Assembly: GCA_024529925.1 (NCBI GenBank)
Contig: JAFEUB010000799.1
Location: 62,001 to 126,000 of the forward strand
Origin: Ophthalmolycus amberensis
Taxonomy: Eukaryota; Chordata; Actinopteri; Perciformes; Zoarcidae
DNA length: 64,000 nucleotides
Direction of reading: 5' to 3'
The position numbers were made by a program, and so were the translations under genes. The notes beneath the pieces were generated by a model, which was not told the DNA's origin, did no database searches, and was given only the letters and a program-made list of their open reading frames with translations. Positions within the stretch are counted from its first letter, which is position 1, and each line of letters opens with the position of its first letter. Shown here piece by piece: positions 34,601-47,564 of the stretch.

Positions 34601-37600
34601 GCTTGGCCCAAAAGTGTTTATGCTTGTACAGTTTCTTTCTAGTCATTGACCTCCGGGTTACATTACAGTCAAATCCACTGAGGATTCCGTGTTATATACC
34701 ACTGAGAATACACTAACAACTGCGGCATTATACGACTATCAGAGAAACTCAAGGATCCAGTGACAGTGATTATAGTGTCCCCAGCATCACACTGTGTGGG
34801 GGGGGGTGTCTTGTTTGTGTGGGGTTGCAAAAGCAGCAGCGTATGCCTGAGTCATGGAACAAACAAACATCTTGCCACACACATAGAAAATAGATTCCAG
34901 ACCCGGATTTAACTTGTCATCCTCTTGAACTGGAGCAGTTGTAGGGATTCAGCTACATTACATACATGCGTTGAACTGAAGGCGAAAAACAGGCTCACTC
35001 TCATATTATTTAAATGTTCCAACTGTTTCAAGTGTTTTCTGTGTTCAGTTCAAGCCATGAACTAGCGGTACACCCAAAAACTGGGGCTGAAATGGCTTGT
35101 TTTTGCCATTAAATATGTAGCCTACTTTCCCCCCCCCTCCATCCGACTTTAACTACTCTCTCTCCCATAATCATGAAAGCTACCCCGCTGCTCATGTCTG
35201 TTAGACGTAGCTACACTACCCAGCCGGTACTTCGGCGTGCGGTGAAACCTTGGAAGAGGGAAACAAGAGGACGGGGGTGCCCGTCCTTGTTCATAACGTC
35301 CCAAGAGCCACAGGGGTCCCCCCCCCGCACATCGCCATGTCACCAGTGAATCCACAAACCGGGATGTCTGCCGAAAAAGACCTGTGAGGAAAGGGAAGAG
35401 ATGGAGTACGCGGTGAAGGACAGCGAGGTTTATGAGAATCAATAAAATGTTCTCCAGTGCAGCTGATGTCATGTGAAATACGACTGCTTGGAAACAATGA
35501 TGTCATTCTTCGGTTCCCTCTGCCAAAGTCTGGAAGTCGCACTTTTTTCGCTTCAACCCAGTGCTCCGCGTTTACTGTACGGCGTGATGTTGGCAGGCTA
35601 CTCCTTTTTTCTTCTATTTTTTACACCAGGGTTCATGAAGGACGCTGAAGAAGGAATCCGGCGTTTGAGTCAGTGACCTACAACGCAGCGAGAACCCAAG
35701 TAAACACAGCCGCGGTAGAAGCGGAATGACACACTATTTTCTGCAAGAGAATCCCTTGACAGTCACTCAAACCTGCAGGCTTAATCTCACAAAATAGCGC
35801 TGTGTGTGTGCGCGCTTGTGTGGCTGCCTTTGGCTAAAATCTCATTGACTAAATACCCTGGCAGCTCTGCGAGTGAGCCCGAGCCTCTATTGAATGAGTC
35901 TCTGGGTTAAGTTAGTGGCTGAGTAGCTTGCTAATCTCTATCTGCTCCGCTGATCTTCACTCTCTAGCGATTCCTGATTATTTCGGGCACACGGGCAACT
36001 CTACCCGGTGACCGGATTCGAGATCGGTTCGCTGGGTTTGGCACAGTGGTCGGCATCAAGGGCTTTGGGGATGGTCACTGGCGTATTTGAGGTCCATCAG
36101 CCCGACCTTTACCCTTCCATTGCTGTTGGAGATTATCGGAATGAAACGGCGTGAATGAGAAGCGATATTTCTGTCTGTAATCCGATCAGCTGTGAGCGAG
36201 CTGCGCTAACGATGAGGTTCGAGATGTTGCCGTCAAATGAAGCCAGTGCACACAAAGGACTATTTTGATCCAACACAGGAGGAACGGGTCCAAGTGTCGA
36301 CTTAACACAAGAGGCATTTGAGCATGTAACTCTGTGTGTGTGTGTTACATTACCCGTAAACCCCGCTGCCAGCCAGCCAGCCAGTGGGACCTCCATCAGG
36401 ATCCCACTGGTCATCGTGGGAACATTCCTGACGCAGCGTTATTCCATAATTCCCACCAGTGTGTGGTTTCTCCCGAGCAGAGCGCCTCGCCTGCACGGAC
36501 CGTGGAGAAATCCCACTGAGAGGAGAGGAGACCAGCTCCTCGTAATCGCAACCAGACCTCGCCGTGTGCCAGCGGGAACGGCACAAAAGTGGTCTGTGAT
36601 GATAGCGGAAGGTCATGTTCACGTTAAAGGCTATCGAGGTGATTTTGTATCAAACTGCTCGGGAGGTCAGGCAACGTGCGACGCTTTACGACTTGACTTG
36701 ATCGATGCTAATGCGCCTTCCCAGCGAGGATCGGCGTTGCGGCGAGCCATCGATCAGCTGACTGATGGTTTACCTCAGTGCTCTTACAGGGAAACCGCTC
36801 AGGGTCACTGCGGAGGTCTTGTTCTGAGACCAGAGTAAGATGCTGTTGGGTGTTTCTGATCAATAAAGCTCTCCGGGTCCAGCCTTTGTTACACAGCTCA
36901 TTCGTGTATTAACAGAGTACGATTCATTTCAAATAAAGCTTTTTCTTATGGTGTTTATTGGATGATAGCACTGTGTTTTTTAATGACAGTCTGCTATGTG
37001 GTCGTGTAAAACCCTTGTTATAGACTAGTCTGTCACGCTACATTCACATCACAGACAGTAGCCACTTCTCACAGTGTTATTAGTAGAGGTGACATATTTG
37101 GGATTTGGCTAACATGCACTGTGCGGTGCGTTGAGCTCTGCCTGCTTACTCATTTGCTGTACTTCCCCGACAACAGTCCCGTCTTTCTTTCCCTGCTCTG
37201 ACATCATCGTCACCCCTGCTCGTACGGTGCCCTGCCCTCCTTCCCACTTCCTGCCCTGACAGGAAATGAGCTGCCCCGAAGGATTACTGTTAATGGGAGG
37301 GAGTGTGGGCGGACAAGGACACACCTGTGTCCACCACATTGGACCCTGTGTTTCCCCTTGGTCTGTTGTTGAAGTGGGGCACTGATCAAGGCCACTTAAT
37401 ATCTATTGAGTCTAAGCGTAGGTAGGGCAGTGACACACAGGGCACCCTTTTGGGGCAGTTGTGTGTTTTCAAAGAGTCAAAGGAGTCGCCTCGGTATCCA
37501 GTAATGAGGGACGATATTGTTTCCAGGGCATCTTGCTCTATATAGCTTAATGCACAGGCTTCATAAATACAAATGTATAAGCATCAGGTGCATACTTTTG

Positions 37601-40600
37601 ATATTTTTATGACAGAAGTTAGAGGGGACACTTAAGAGCAAAAGGTATGTCATGTCTGCAATTTCTTGCTCTTTTTTAAAAATGATTGTCTTCCCCTCTT
37701 TGATCACAAGTTGCTCAGTGCGTGTGCCGCGGGCCGTGCCTTTGTCCTCAGCATCGGAGCAGCTGCCCCGCCGGCCCCCGTGCTGTTGTGACTGGAGCGA
37801 CTGTGCCCCCCCCCCCGCAGCTGCACGGATCCGCGTGTCACCGCGCCACACCTGCTCAATGGCCTCGCGTTGACTGAGTGATATCACACGTTAACCATGT
37901 GCAAATTACACCACAGAGATGGTGGTGGACGGGGTGGAGTGACCCGTAATCCGAGAAGGCAATTGTGTGTGTGTGTTTTTGTGACACGCATGTATGGATG
38001 ACGGGCGAGAGAAGTCGGGACGGGGAAGGTCTGTTTGCTGTGCAAACAACACGCGCGCACTCTTTGACCAAGAGTAAGAGGGCCACATGCTGTGGATGAA
38101 CAACAGTTGCTGTGTAGAAAAAAATAAAAAAAGAATGAAGGAACAGCTGAAGCCAGCGGGAAGAGCCTCCCAGCAGGCAACCACAACATCAGCTGCCTAC
38201 CTCTCTTACACACACACGGTAAACACACACTGGGACCTAATCATAGCATTGAAATCTCCAGCTCAGCATGTTATAGCCTACAACCAACATGTGACATTAG
38301 TCTCCACGACCAGACTGTGATTCAGCATCCATTGTTTTGAGTCAGCACTGATGAGTTGATGATTCGTTGAAATGTTTTAATGCTGAGACTGATGAGTCAC
38401 GGTGAACAGTAAGTTTTGACACGGTTTGGATTTCTGCCCCGACTCACGCTGTGGAATGATTAGCCTGTGGTGGTCAAGCGTGCTCATCACGATGGCTGCC
38501 TGTGTGGGTCTGAGAGGCTTCGTCGGAGAATGAAGAAGGCCTCAAATGTCACGTTCCCAATCCCTCGCAGTAATGACGACGGCGGTTTCTGGCGAGGGGA
38601 GAGCCGCGCTTGATTGCGTTCCAGAGCTCTGCCATAAGTGTCTCTCTGGCTGTGCGTGTCGTTTTTGTGTCTGCGCCCAGTTAAGTCCTCCGCTCAAGCA
38701 CACTCCAGAGTTAATCCTCTTGCATTCTTGCGACGGTGAAATCGGTCTGCCTCCCTCTAGCTCTGCCGCCTGCCAGGTCTCTGAATTCTCCCGCACTGCA
38801 GTGAGAACAAATCTATAAGTTTGGAATTTCACCGGCTAATGGCCCTGGATGACGGGGCTGGGATTGTGTTCTGCTACTTTAGTCACAAATATAGACACTT
38901 AATGACATCTGATAGATTTTATTCTTCCCTCTTTTTCTCATTTGCAGAGGATAAAAGGCCCCGACACAGAGTGGAGTGGAGTGGTGGTTTCATCTGACCT
39001 TTAACCTCAGTAGGAAGGAGAGAAAGCCACTTCAGAGGTAAGAGTTCCTGTAAACTGGAGTGAGTAAATGGTGCCACTGCTGCTCTTTGTGGGTAATAAC
39101 CTCAGAGCAGAGGAAAAGCAGTGTTGACGTTGCTGCCAGTAAGCTTTGCTCGAATGCCACAGAGACTCTTATTTTGACAAGCCGCCGCTGTATAGCGAGC
39201 TGCCAGGGAAGTTATATTTAAGGTGGTCTCAAATGCTGGTTTTATCGCAGTGCCTCAGACATGCATTTTTTCAGAGCGGTGTCCCCAGTTAACATGTGGT
39301 TTTGTGTGTGTGTTGTAAAAAAAAAAAAAAAAGAGGTAAATCCAGAGCTGGTGGAGAGAGAGAGCCCCCCCCCCCCCCCCTGAAAGCCTTCGTCGGAGAG
39401 CCTTGTAAATCAAAGCCAAATGAAAGAGCAGTCGAGCCTCTGGGGATCATGTCAGGGGAGAGTCTTCCTCGCCGAAGGAGATAATTCCTGACTAAAGTGG
39501 AACCATGTGAGGCCGACTCGGCTGTGGTCGGTGGCAAAGAGCTGCTCCCTTACAGTGAGCCTTTATTCTCTCGCTATCACAGATCTGCGTTGAATTTGCA
39601 GCCCAGCGGCTCAGTGTTTCCACTTGTATTGACACAAGGGATGGCAACCGAGTCATTTTCTAGAGTGCAGTCTTGGCTGTGTGACTCTGGCATTATGAAA
39701 TGCACACATGACCACACATATTGGCACCGAGGGTATTTTTGTTACTGTTAACATGTCCGCCTTTCTGTCGGATTTGATGCCAAGAATTTTATCCTCGACT
39801 CACAAATCAGAAATTGGAGGAAAGAAAAGTGCATCATAACGGCTATAGGGAGTTATATCTTATATATCGAGGACAGAAGACTCGGAGCAAAAGCAGCCGC
39901 ATGAACAGAAGGAAACCATCACAACAAATGAAATGGCTTCCTGGGTGGCATTTTAGCCAATTCAAATGTTCTGGAGGCAGTGTGGTTGGAGGGGTGGTGT
40001 ATAGTTCATTGACGAGTATCCAAGGAGTAAAAGATGAATCTACTTTCCTGATTAATACCCAGACATGACTTCCATTTGTGATGGGGAATGAATACAGTGT
40101 TCTTATTCATGTGAGTTCAATACCTTGGATTGTCAGTTGGAAAATGCACGTCTGGAATAAGTATTTCAATGTGTCGAGAAAACACCAATCGGGTGGAACG
40201 TGAACGGACAAAGTCACAGACACGCACTGTATTATTTTCCTCTCGGAGAAACAAACCCGTGATGTGTTCGAGAAGAAGGCCCAGCGGTGCGGATGTGGAA
40301 GGAAGCCGGGTTTTAAACCTGGGACCCCAGCAGTGGTGATGCAGCCCGAGGCTGAGAGGAGGAAGCCTGCTCCCCTCCACTTAAACTGTTCCAGGAAGTC
40401 GGGATGCTTGTGTGTCAGAGAGGTTTATGGCCGTATGTTGGCGGGTGACTCTCTGTGTGTGTTGTGTGTGTGTGTGTGTGTGTGATGCTGAGCTGCTCGC
40501 TGACTTTGACGCTCAGCTGTCGATATTATTCAACATGTACATGCAGGGCCACGGTTAATACGTCATTGTTCTTGGGTCTGTTTTGATGAGAAACATAAAA

Positions 40601-41055
40601 CCACCACTTGGGACAGTTGCTTTGAATTCCGATAACAAGAAGCTTTTCATCATTAGCCAATCAGCGGCCAGCTGCAGGGGGTTATGGGGTGAGCTAAAGG
40701 CGGAGATAGGAACCGCCGTACGCTAACGGAGGAAGACATTCCCAGCTGCTAGCGGCATGTGTGCATTTCTCTCTGCTTTTAGGTGCAGCATGCTGGCGTT
40801 TTGCAGTATGAATGTGTTGTTCAGACGGGATATCCCTCTGCGTGTGTGTGTGTGCGTGTGTGTGTGTTTTTGGGCATGTGTTGCTTGTGCAGTGTGCTAC
40901 TCCGGTACTGTGCTTTGTATTGCCTAACAGGTGGCAGATGTAAACCTCCTGTTTTGCTCGACCAAGAAACTAAAGGATGATGAAAAATCAGTTGGCACCG
41001 TAATGATTTTATTCATCTACAGTCGATGAGAGGGCTGTGAAAAATCATTAGGAGT

Positions 41056-41060
<5 letters not shown>

Positions 41061-41093
<33 letters not shown>
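41061..41093. repeat. (TA)n microsatellite
   Basis: About 16 TA units preceded by a short (GT)n, the same GT-to-TA compound form as at 31599. Confidence 0.95.
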
Positions 41094-41094
<1 letters not shown>

Positions 41095-41680
41095 TGCTGG
41101 GAAGTACAGAACAATGTAATGATACTAAATAATTCAAGGTCCCTACTGGCTTCCTTCATACTTTGGACGGTATGATTGTGAAACAGGCATTAAACTGCAT
41201 TGCATGTGGTATTTAAAAGGTCTTAAAGTGAACTATGAACCCTGCAGAAACCCTGTTCTCAAGTCTTTGGCTACCACCAGTTTTATCCTGACCAGTGTCT
41301 TAGATACAACCACAACCTACTTATCCAAATCATCTACAGCAGGTTCTTGATGCTCTACACATTTACTAAGCAACAACACAAGAAAAACACCCAGCTGAAG
41401 ATCGCAGCATTGCAGCTCTTTTTACTCGTGCGCTTCCCCTGAGCAGTGGGTCTCGTCTTCTTATAAGGAGTGCCTGTTTTTAATGTCTGGCTGTCGTCTG
41501 CTGCTGCAGTGCTGCATCATGTTTAAAACTGTGTGAGCCCACCGCAGCAGACCACCTGAGCCCCCTGCATGTGTGTGTGGATGTAACCCAATCTCCCGTG
41601 GGCAGGGACAAGACTATTGATTTCACGTTTGCACTGCTGCCCTGGAGGGAAGCAGGGAGGCTGACACATCCTCGGTCGGT

Positions 41681-41704
41681 GGGGGGGGGGGGGGGGGGGG
41701 GGGG
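41681..41704. repeat. G-homopolymer
   Basis: Run of about 24 G. Runs of this length are often mis-sized in assemblies. Confidence 0.9.
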
Positions 41705-44700
41705 CGACTGTCAGAGCCAGGGACACCGAGACACAAATAAAACAAGAACAGACACATGTACGCTTGTGTGCTGCTTGCAATTAGGAGCCTGCTTTTACAT
41801 TGAAGTCACCCATTTTGTCCCAGACCACCTCAGATTTTGAATTTCAATTATTGGGAAATTACAGAAATCCATGCAAAATGGAAAATCACGTCGATACGTC
41901 GGTTATCACGTGAAGAACCAGCCCTGGCTCACACCGGAGGCCTTGTGATAGTTGCGCGTCTGTCTGTCGGAGCCCGTCAACGTGGAGCTGTGCATGTGTG
42001 TTGCCATGGCGATGGCTGCTCGAATGGAAGCGGGGCAGCTGGAGTTTGGCGCCGATGCCGCCGCCCACCACTGTGACCGTGCACTTTCACACTCCCTCTC
42101 TTCCCCCGTCTCAGTTTTGCCTCCTCTCTCCTCCCCCTGACTCACTCTCCATCTGTCCACCTCCGACATCCTCCTCATCTTTCTCCTCTCTCCCCCGACC
42201 CTTTCTCTGCCCCTCCTTCCTAATTGGCTGTATCAGCCAGAGTGTCGCGTGTGTTTTGTGGATCCATATATATGTGTGTGTGTGTGTGTGTGTGTTTGCA
42301 TGCGAGTTCCTCCTGTCGGCCGTGCTTGACTAATGACACTGAAGCAGTTGTTTTGGCCGTCAAGGCCTCCCCTCTATTCACGATCTAATAGCCGGCTCCC
42401 TCCCTCCATTATTGTAGCTATTCATCATCCCCTCCATCACTTCCCCCGGCTCCTCGCTGGCCTCTTACTCATCACTCCTTCCCCTTAATGCTCTCTCCCC
42501 TCTTTTACGCTTGTTTTTCTGATTCTATAGGACTGAATTGTCTCGACATTAGTGCACATTCACATTAAAGATACTCTGCTTTCGGAATAAGGTGGCGGGC
42601 GATATCCTAATATAATATCATGACACTGACACTTCTTGATCCCAATGTTCATGACAGTCCAGAACTATAGAGCGAGACTCACTATTTAGCTCTGGCATTT
42701 GGTGAATATACCAGAGTCAAACGCAGTCATATAAGTATTTACATATGTCATCCGTCGAGGATGCACGCGCTGAGTTGTTATGTCATTTTTAGCGTTAGAC
42801 GTCAGTGGTCACTACAGGTCAGTGGACAGGCCGACCACACCCGGTTTGACTTTGGACAAAAAGAGTTCTTTTACTGGCCGCCACATTTCCACTTTTAACG
42901 TGCGTGACGTGTATTTGACACAGTGACGTTTGTCTCCGGTCTCCTTTGCTCCTCTCCTGGTGTAACATCTGTGCATGAAGGGAGAGCGGACCAAGGGAGG
43001 AAAAGGGAGCAATTAACCACAGACTGAAAACACGGGCCTGGAAATAACCATGACTACACGCTCGCACGTCTTACAATGAGATCGCTTTATGTCTCATCGC
43101 CACTGAAACATTGTGAGAGCGGCGGTGAAGGCTTCGTCGCTCCTGACGGATGCTTTCGTCTGTGCTGTCTCGGCAAACGCACACAAGACGGGATGGGTTT
43201 CACTGTGACACAGGATGTCATTACGATATCTTGACACTTCAGTGTGTGTTTTATGGCCGGATTTCATGGCTACGATGACAATCGGACACATGTACGCGTA
43301 AGAGGTGATTCACAGGCTGTCGGGCTGGAGGCACCGCTCACGCCAGGTGATTGGTTACCATGAGAAAGAGAGAAGGGAAGCGGTTTAATGTACACGCTTT
43401 TTGTGTTTTATGTTAAGCCAAGGGACATATTACCATATATTAGAATGTTAAATATTTGAAGAGTCACCGGGGAATTTACATGAAAATATTTGTGCTTGAA
43501 TTTACATATCTTTTAATGGCCCTTCAAACACGCATACTCCCCATTTTTAGAATAGAGAGGCCTAAAGTTATTTTCTGTGCAGATAGTTTGAGAGGAAAAA
43601 GCCGTGAGGACACGGCGGCTTTGGAAGTTTTTATTTGATGAGAGCCAAAGGGCTGATGCTCGGTTTCATTAACCGCCACCGTCCTCATTGCAACATTACA
43701 CTAACGCACGGTATTGAGTGTTTAGTCCAAAAATAGTCTATTTAGGAGTGCTCGGTGGAAACAGCCACTCGGCCATCATCGCAGCGGGAGTATCTGGCCA
43801 CAATAGTGTTTACTCAGCTAGGGTCATGTTCCACATCCCAGCCCTCCTATTTCCTGTGTGATTGAAACATGAAAGGCTTTTATTTGTGACTTAAATGTTG
43901 GAGGCAATTCATCATTTCAATGACAGCTGGGAACCGAACAGGTGGTGCTGAAACAGGCAGGGAATGGCTTTGGCATTGTCGTAGGGACCTGTTTTTATTT
44001 CTCTTTAGATTGTATGGATTTAATTCGTGCTTTCTGAAGAAGTAATTCTATTCAGCCCAGGATTTGAACATTTATATGAACAATATAGAGACGCACAGAA
44101 TGTTGATTTCCAAGCATTACCAATGTCTTAAAGCCCTTGACTGGGATAAACACCCAAGATACTTTTAATAAACAGAGGAAACTGTACTAAACAATACTTA
44201 AACTGCCCACAAACATCAGGACTACTCCTCTCGCTAGTATGGTAACTCGTTAAAGTTGGTGTACCTAATTCAGCTAAATGTGAACCAAATGAACAACAGC
44301 GCTCTGTTCCCATCATGCAAACGGGATTACGAAGGAGCGAGCCATGGAGACCTAAACTGACCTATGATGTCATGTTGCACTCTGCCTGGCACACCCAAAT
44401 ACTTGTTTCTTTCTCGTTGGACTTTTTTTCCTCAACCCCTCTCTTTGTCGCCTTCTTTCTGGATCTTGTTTTTGGGTAGTGGTTCTCACTACACAAAGCC
44501 CAGGGCCTTTTCTTTGTGAAGATTGTATCATCTTTGGGCTTTGAGTTTGAAACCTAAAGCCTAATTTCTATTAATATTCAGAAGGATCCCAGTTGTCTCA
44601 GAGTTGGTCGTTAAGAGTAGGAACTATTGAAAACTCTTTTGTTGTTCGGAGACTTAACATCTAGTCTTCATACCGCTCCCTTTTCCAATCCTCTTGACAC

Positions 44701-46393
44701 TCTCTGATATGAGCGACTTAGTCTAAACATAGACATGTCGTCGTCCTCCTCCTCCTCCAGCTCTTCATCCTCCTCAGCACCGGATCCTCTGCTGCTCTTG
44801 TCTCTGAGATGTAGAGCGATCCGATTTCCCAGAACACACTTTTCATCTTCCCGTCGTTCCTCATCTGTTGGTGCTGCAGCATCAGCGGGAACTGCAAATG
44901 TTTAACCGAGAGAGAGAGGGCGAGGTCTCCAGAGGGAGACACCGTTGGGCAGACCTTTCGACCTTTAACCTTTCACCCTGGTCCTCTGAGCCACCCAACC
45001 CTCACAGGAGACAGATGAGTGCTGGTCATGCTCAGACGAGAGAGAGGGGCCGTGCAGTGCCAGGGAGGGAAAAAGGCCAAGGCTGTTGTTTGCATTGCGA
45101 TGATGCCTATAGGAGTGCATTTGCACATTGAATATGTACCTTCAGCGTGTGTATACTTCTGTGTGTGCAAATATGTGTGTTTTGAGCCATTGTGAAGGTC
45201 CGCAGGCTTATTGCTGTTTAAACACAGCTGTTTTTAGAGTGTCCTGCAGTTCGACTTATTTCTTGCTTGTGTATTTACATATGAAAGCACCTCGGTGAGT
45301 ATTGGCAAATGCAATGCAAGCTCATTTGATTTTAGCCATTTCCTCTTCCTGTCCGTCTCCAGCCAGCCATGATGTCACGCCTTAACGCGACGATGCTCGT
45401 CTCTTTTCCTACCGACGGGATCCCAGAATAGACGCGTCTGTGACCAAATTGCGACACATTTGAGGGTAGCCACATAGACAAATGATTCTTTGGTGGTGGT
45501 ATGGCCCCGTGTAATTTAACTGATGGCAAACTGTTGTGTACTTCCGTCATTGTCTGGTAAACCACTCGGTCGTCCTGAAGGACGCCGTCCCTCCCGTCCC
45601 CAAGAAGTGGCACAGATAAACCGAAGGACAGCTGGTGCTTCCTGCCAAGAAACAGGCCATGAGGGAAATTAGGAATTCTGCACATCCTGGCTATTTCCTG
45701 TTCTGACTCCCACACACGTTCATGGTTATCATTACACACACGCACACACACACACAGCAGAGGCAGCTCTGGCTTGTAAAACCAGCTGTAGCGACACTAA
45801 GGCCGGGACGCGATGGGAGACTGGCGGGTATATTTTATTCCAGCACTGCATACAGTGACTTAAAGGAGCAGAACACGTGTGCAGTGTGGAATGTGGCCGC
45901 TTCTGAAACGAGCACCCCTCGACTCCTGCGCGTGTGTTTGTGTTGAGCTGACCGATTTTTCAATGCCGCTGCTGTCATATTCCCGTTTGCTTTGTCAAAC
46001 GCTGCCTGTTTTATTGCCTCTCACCTACTGCCTGTTTTTATTACCTGCTTCTATCAACAACGCATGACTTTGTGATCGCTCTCAAGCTCTCTGTGCGACC
46101 ACAAAGGGTTAGACACACACGCACAAACACACACGTACATTAAGCCACACACACACACACACACACATTTTGCTGGATCAAACGAGGGGTCATCAGAGGG
46201 GTTAATCCCGGTTTGGTACGGTCCTCACTGGTGACTGCCACCATACAGTGTGGTTAACAGGAGGGACTATTCCATCTAATTGCACAGTATTAGGGGGAAC
46301 TGAACTGCACCGAGACAGGGGCTCGCTTAAGGGGACGAGTACTTCGTCATGTTGTACTGTCTGATTCAGATTATTGACTATCCAGGCGTGACT

Positions 46394-46465
46394 CTCCTCC
46401 TCCTCCTCCTCCTCCTCCTCCTCCTCCTCCTCCTCCTCCTCCTCCTCCTCCTCCTCCTCCTCCTC
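46394..46465. repeat. (CTC)n trinucleotide repeat
   Basis: About 23 uninterrupted TCC/CTC units in intergenic DNA. A minus-strand poly-Glu frame across it is a by-product of the repeat. Confidence 0.95.
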
Positions 46466-46984
46466 TGCTCGACAATGCTTTCCTTCCACTTGTGGTCAAA
46501 ATCCTTCCTCGTGAATGCACGCTGGCATTCATGTGTCTTTATTCATCCTGCAGGTTGGGTAATATCGGAGTGTTTCAACAGTTTGACAGCCCAGCTGACC
46601 TAGAAATTATATAAAGGAAAGGGGGAGGGACATCAGCGGTTATTGATGCTACATGTTGTTAAATACTGTAGAATGGACTCATTTTTGCACTGTTTCTCAG
46701 GTCTTATCTGCTATGCTGTGTCTCCTTGATTTTCATGTTTTGATTTAGTGCTTTGTCTCCTGAAAAGTGTCCTTGTATACACTGAAAAATGGTCGGGCAG
46801 TATGCCTGTTATCTCTTGTGCTCAGTTTATTTCAGCGCAATACTAGAAGGTCAGACGGTGTCGTCTCGTCATGTTCTCCTGTCGTCAAATAGCAATATCA
46901 AGATGCCTTCCTTCTGTTGCATTGCTGGATATGAGCAACCAGCCGCACAGCTGCATGTTGCAGTTACACCACTTCCCTTTGTGT

Positions 46985-46999
46985 CCAGCAGAGGGAGCT
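46985..46999 (+). promoter_or_regulatory. Candidate CTCF site upstream of raph1 coding exons
   Basis: CCAGCAGAGGGAGCT resembles the CTCF core, forward orientation, about 580 bases before the first coding exon of raph1. Confidence 0.4.
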
Positions 47000-47360
47000 C
47001 TGTCATCACCTTTGACACAACACAGCTGGGCTCTGGCAACCAGCACGCTGCGCCTTCCTTCACTCGCACTGCCCCATGAGCGCCATTAAAGAACCCACCT
47101 GCCAGGTGTTGTTAAGTGTGCTTTGATTGATACCGTCTCCACAGGTGCACCACTGGTGTCGTGGTTTCACTGCAGGTTTATAGATCCCGAAAGAGCCGAG
47201 TACGTCAATTTAGGCGATATTGGATGGCGCTCTGCTCCATCGGCATCCCTCTCTTTCGGCTCCTTAGCTTGAAGTTGATGTGTCGGGTGTGTCACACGAG
47301 GCGCTACGGTGCACTCCACCGATCAGAGTGCACAGGGCGCCCGCTAGGGGTCCATGAGCG

Positions 47361-47374
47361 GTTGTCATGGTAAC
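47361..47374 (+). promoter_or_regulatory. X-box (RFX) motif upstream of the first raph1 coding exon
   Basis: GTTGTCATGGTAAC fits the palindromic RFX X-box (GTTGCCATGGCAAC type) with both half-sites readable. It lies 190 bases before the exon. Confidence 0.45.
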
Positions 47375-47506
47375 AGGCAGTGAGGTTGGCATGAGCTGAG
47401 ATGAAGGTTTTTTGTATTCATTTATTTATTTATTTTCCTCCTTTAGATCCTTCCTGCTATGTGGGTGCGATCTGTATACATCTTGTATACATGTGTGTAA
47501 TCATCG

Positions 47507-47510
<4 letters not shown>

Positions 47511-47558
<48 letters not shown>
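47511..47558. repeat. (GT)24 at the acceptor of the first raph1 coding exon
   Basis: 24 GT units end six bases before the exon (only CTGTAG between), replacing the usual pyrimidine tract. Confidence 0.95.
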
Positions 47559-47559
<1 letters not shown>

Positions 47560-47564
47560 TGTAG

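Larger units (their letters stand above)
29682..47510. other. Gene-poor cd28-raph1 interval, probably including raph1 5' non-coding sequence
   Basis: I find no spliced or single-exon protein gene on either strand over about 18 kb. Open stretches here are short, lack family resemblance and sit in low-complexity or random sequence. The first raph1 coding exon begins with its ATG right after a splice acceptor, so at least one non-coding first exon must lie upstream, probably here. A CpG-denser segment at about 36470-36834 that ends in a good donor (CAGA|GTAAGA at 36835) is one candidate, not established. Confidence 0.5.

Noticed and set aside
36338..36838. 166-codon open frame in the cd28-raph1 interval
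   Set aside because: No recognisable domain, atypical composition, overlapped by other open frames; more likely chance in CpG-denser DNA, possibly a non-coding exon.
45332..45751. 139-codon minus-strand frame
   Set aside because: No domain, ends in a (CA)n repeat, no conserved motif recognised.
46202..46489. Poly-Glu / poly-Leu proteins over the (CTC)n repeat
   Set aside because: Translations of an intergenic trinucleotide repeat on both strands.
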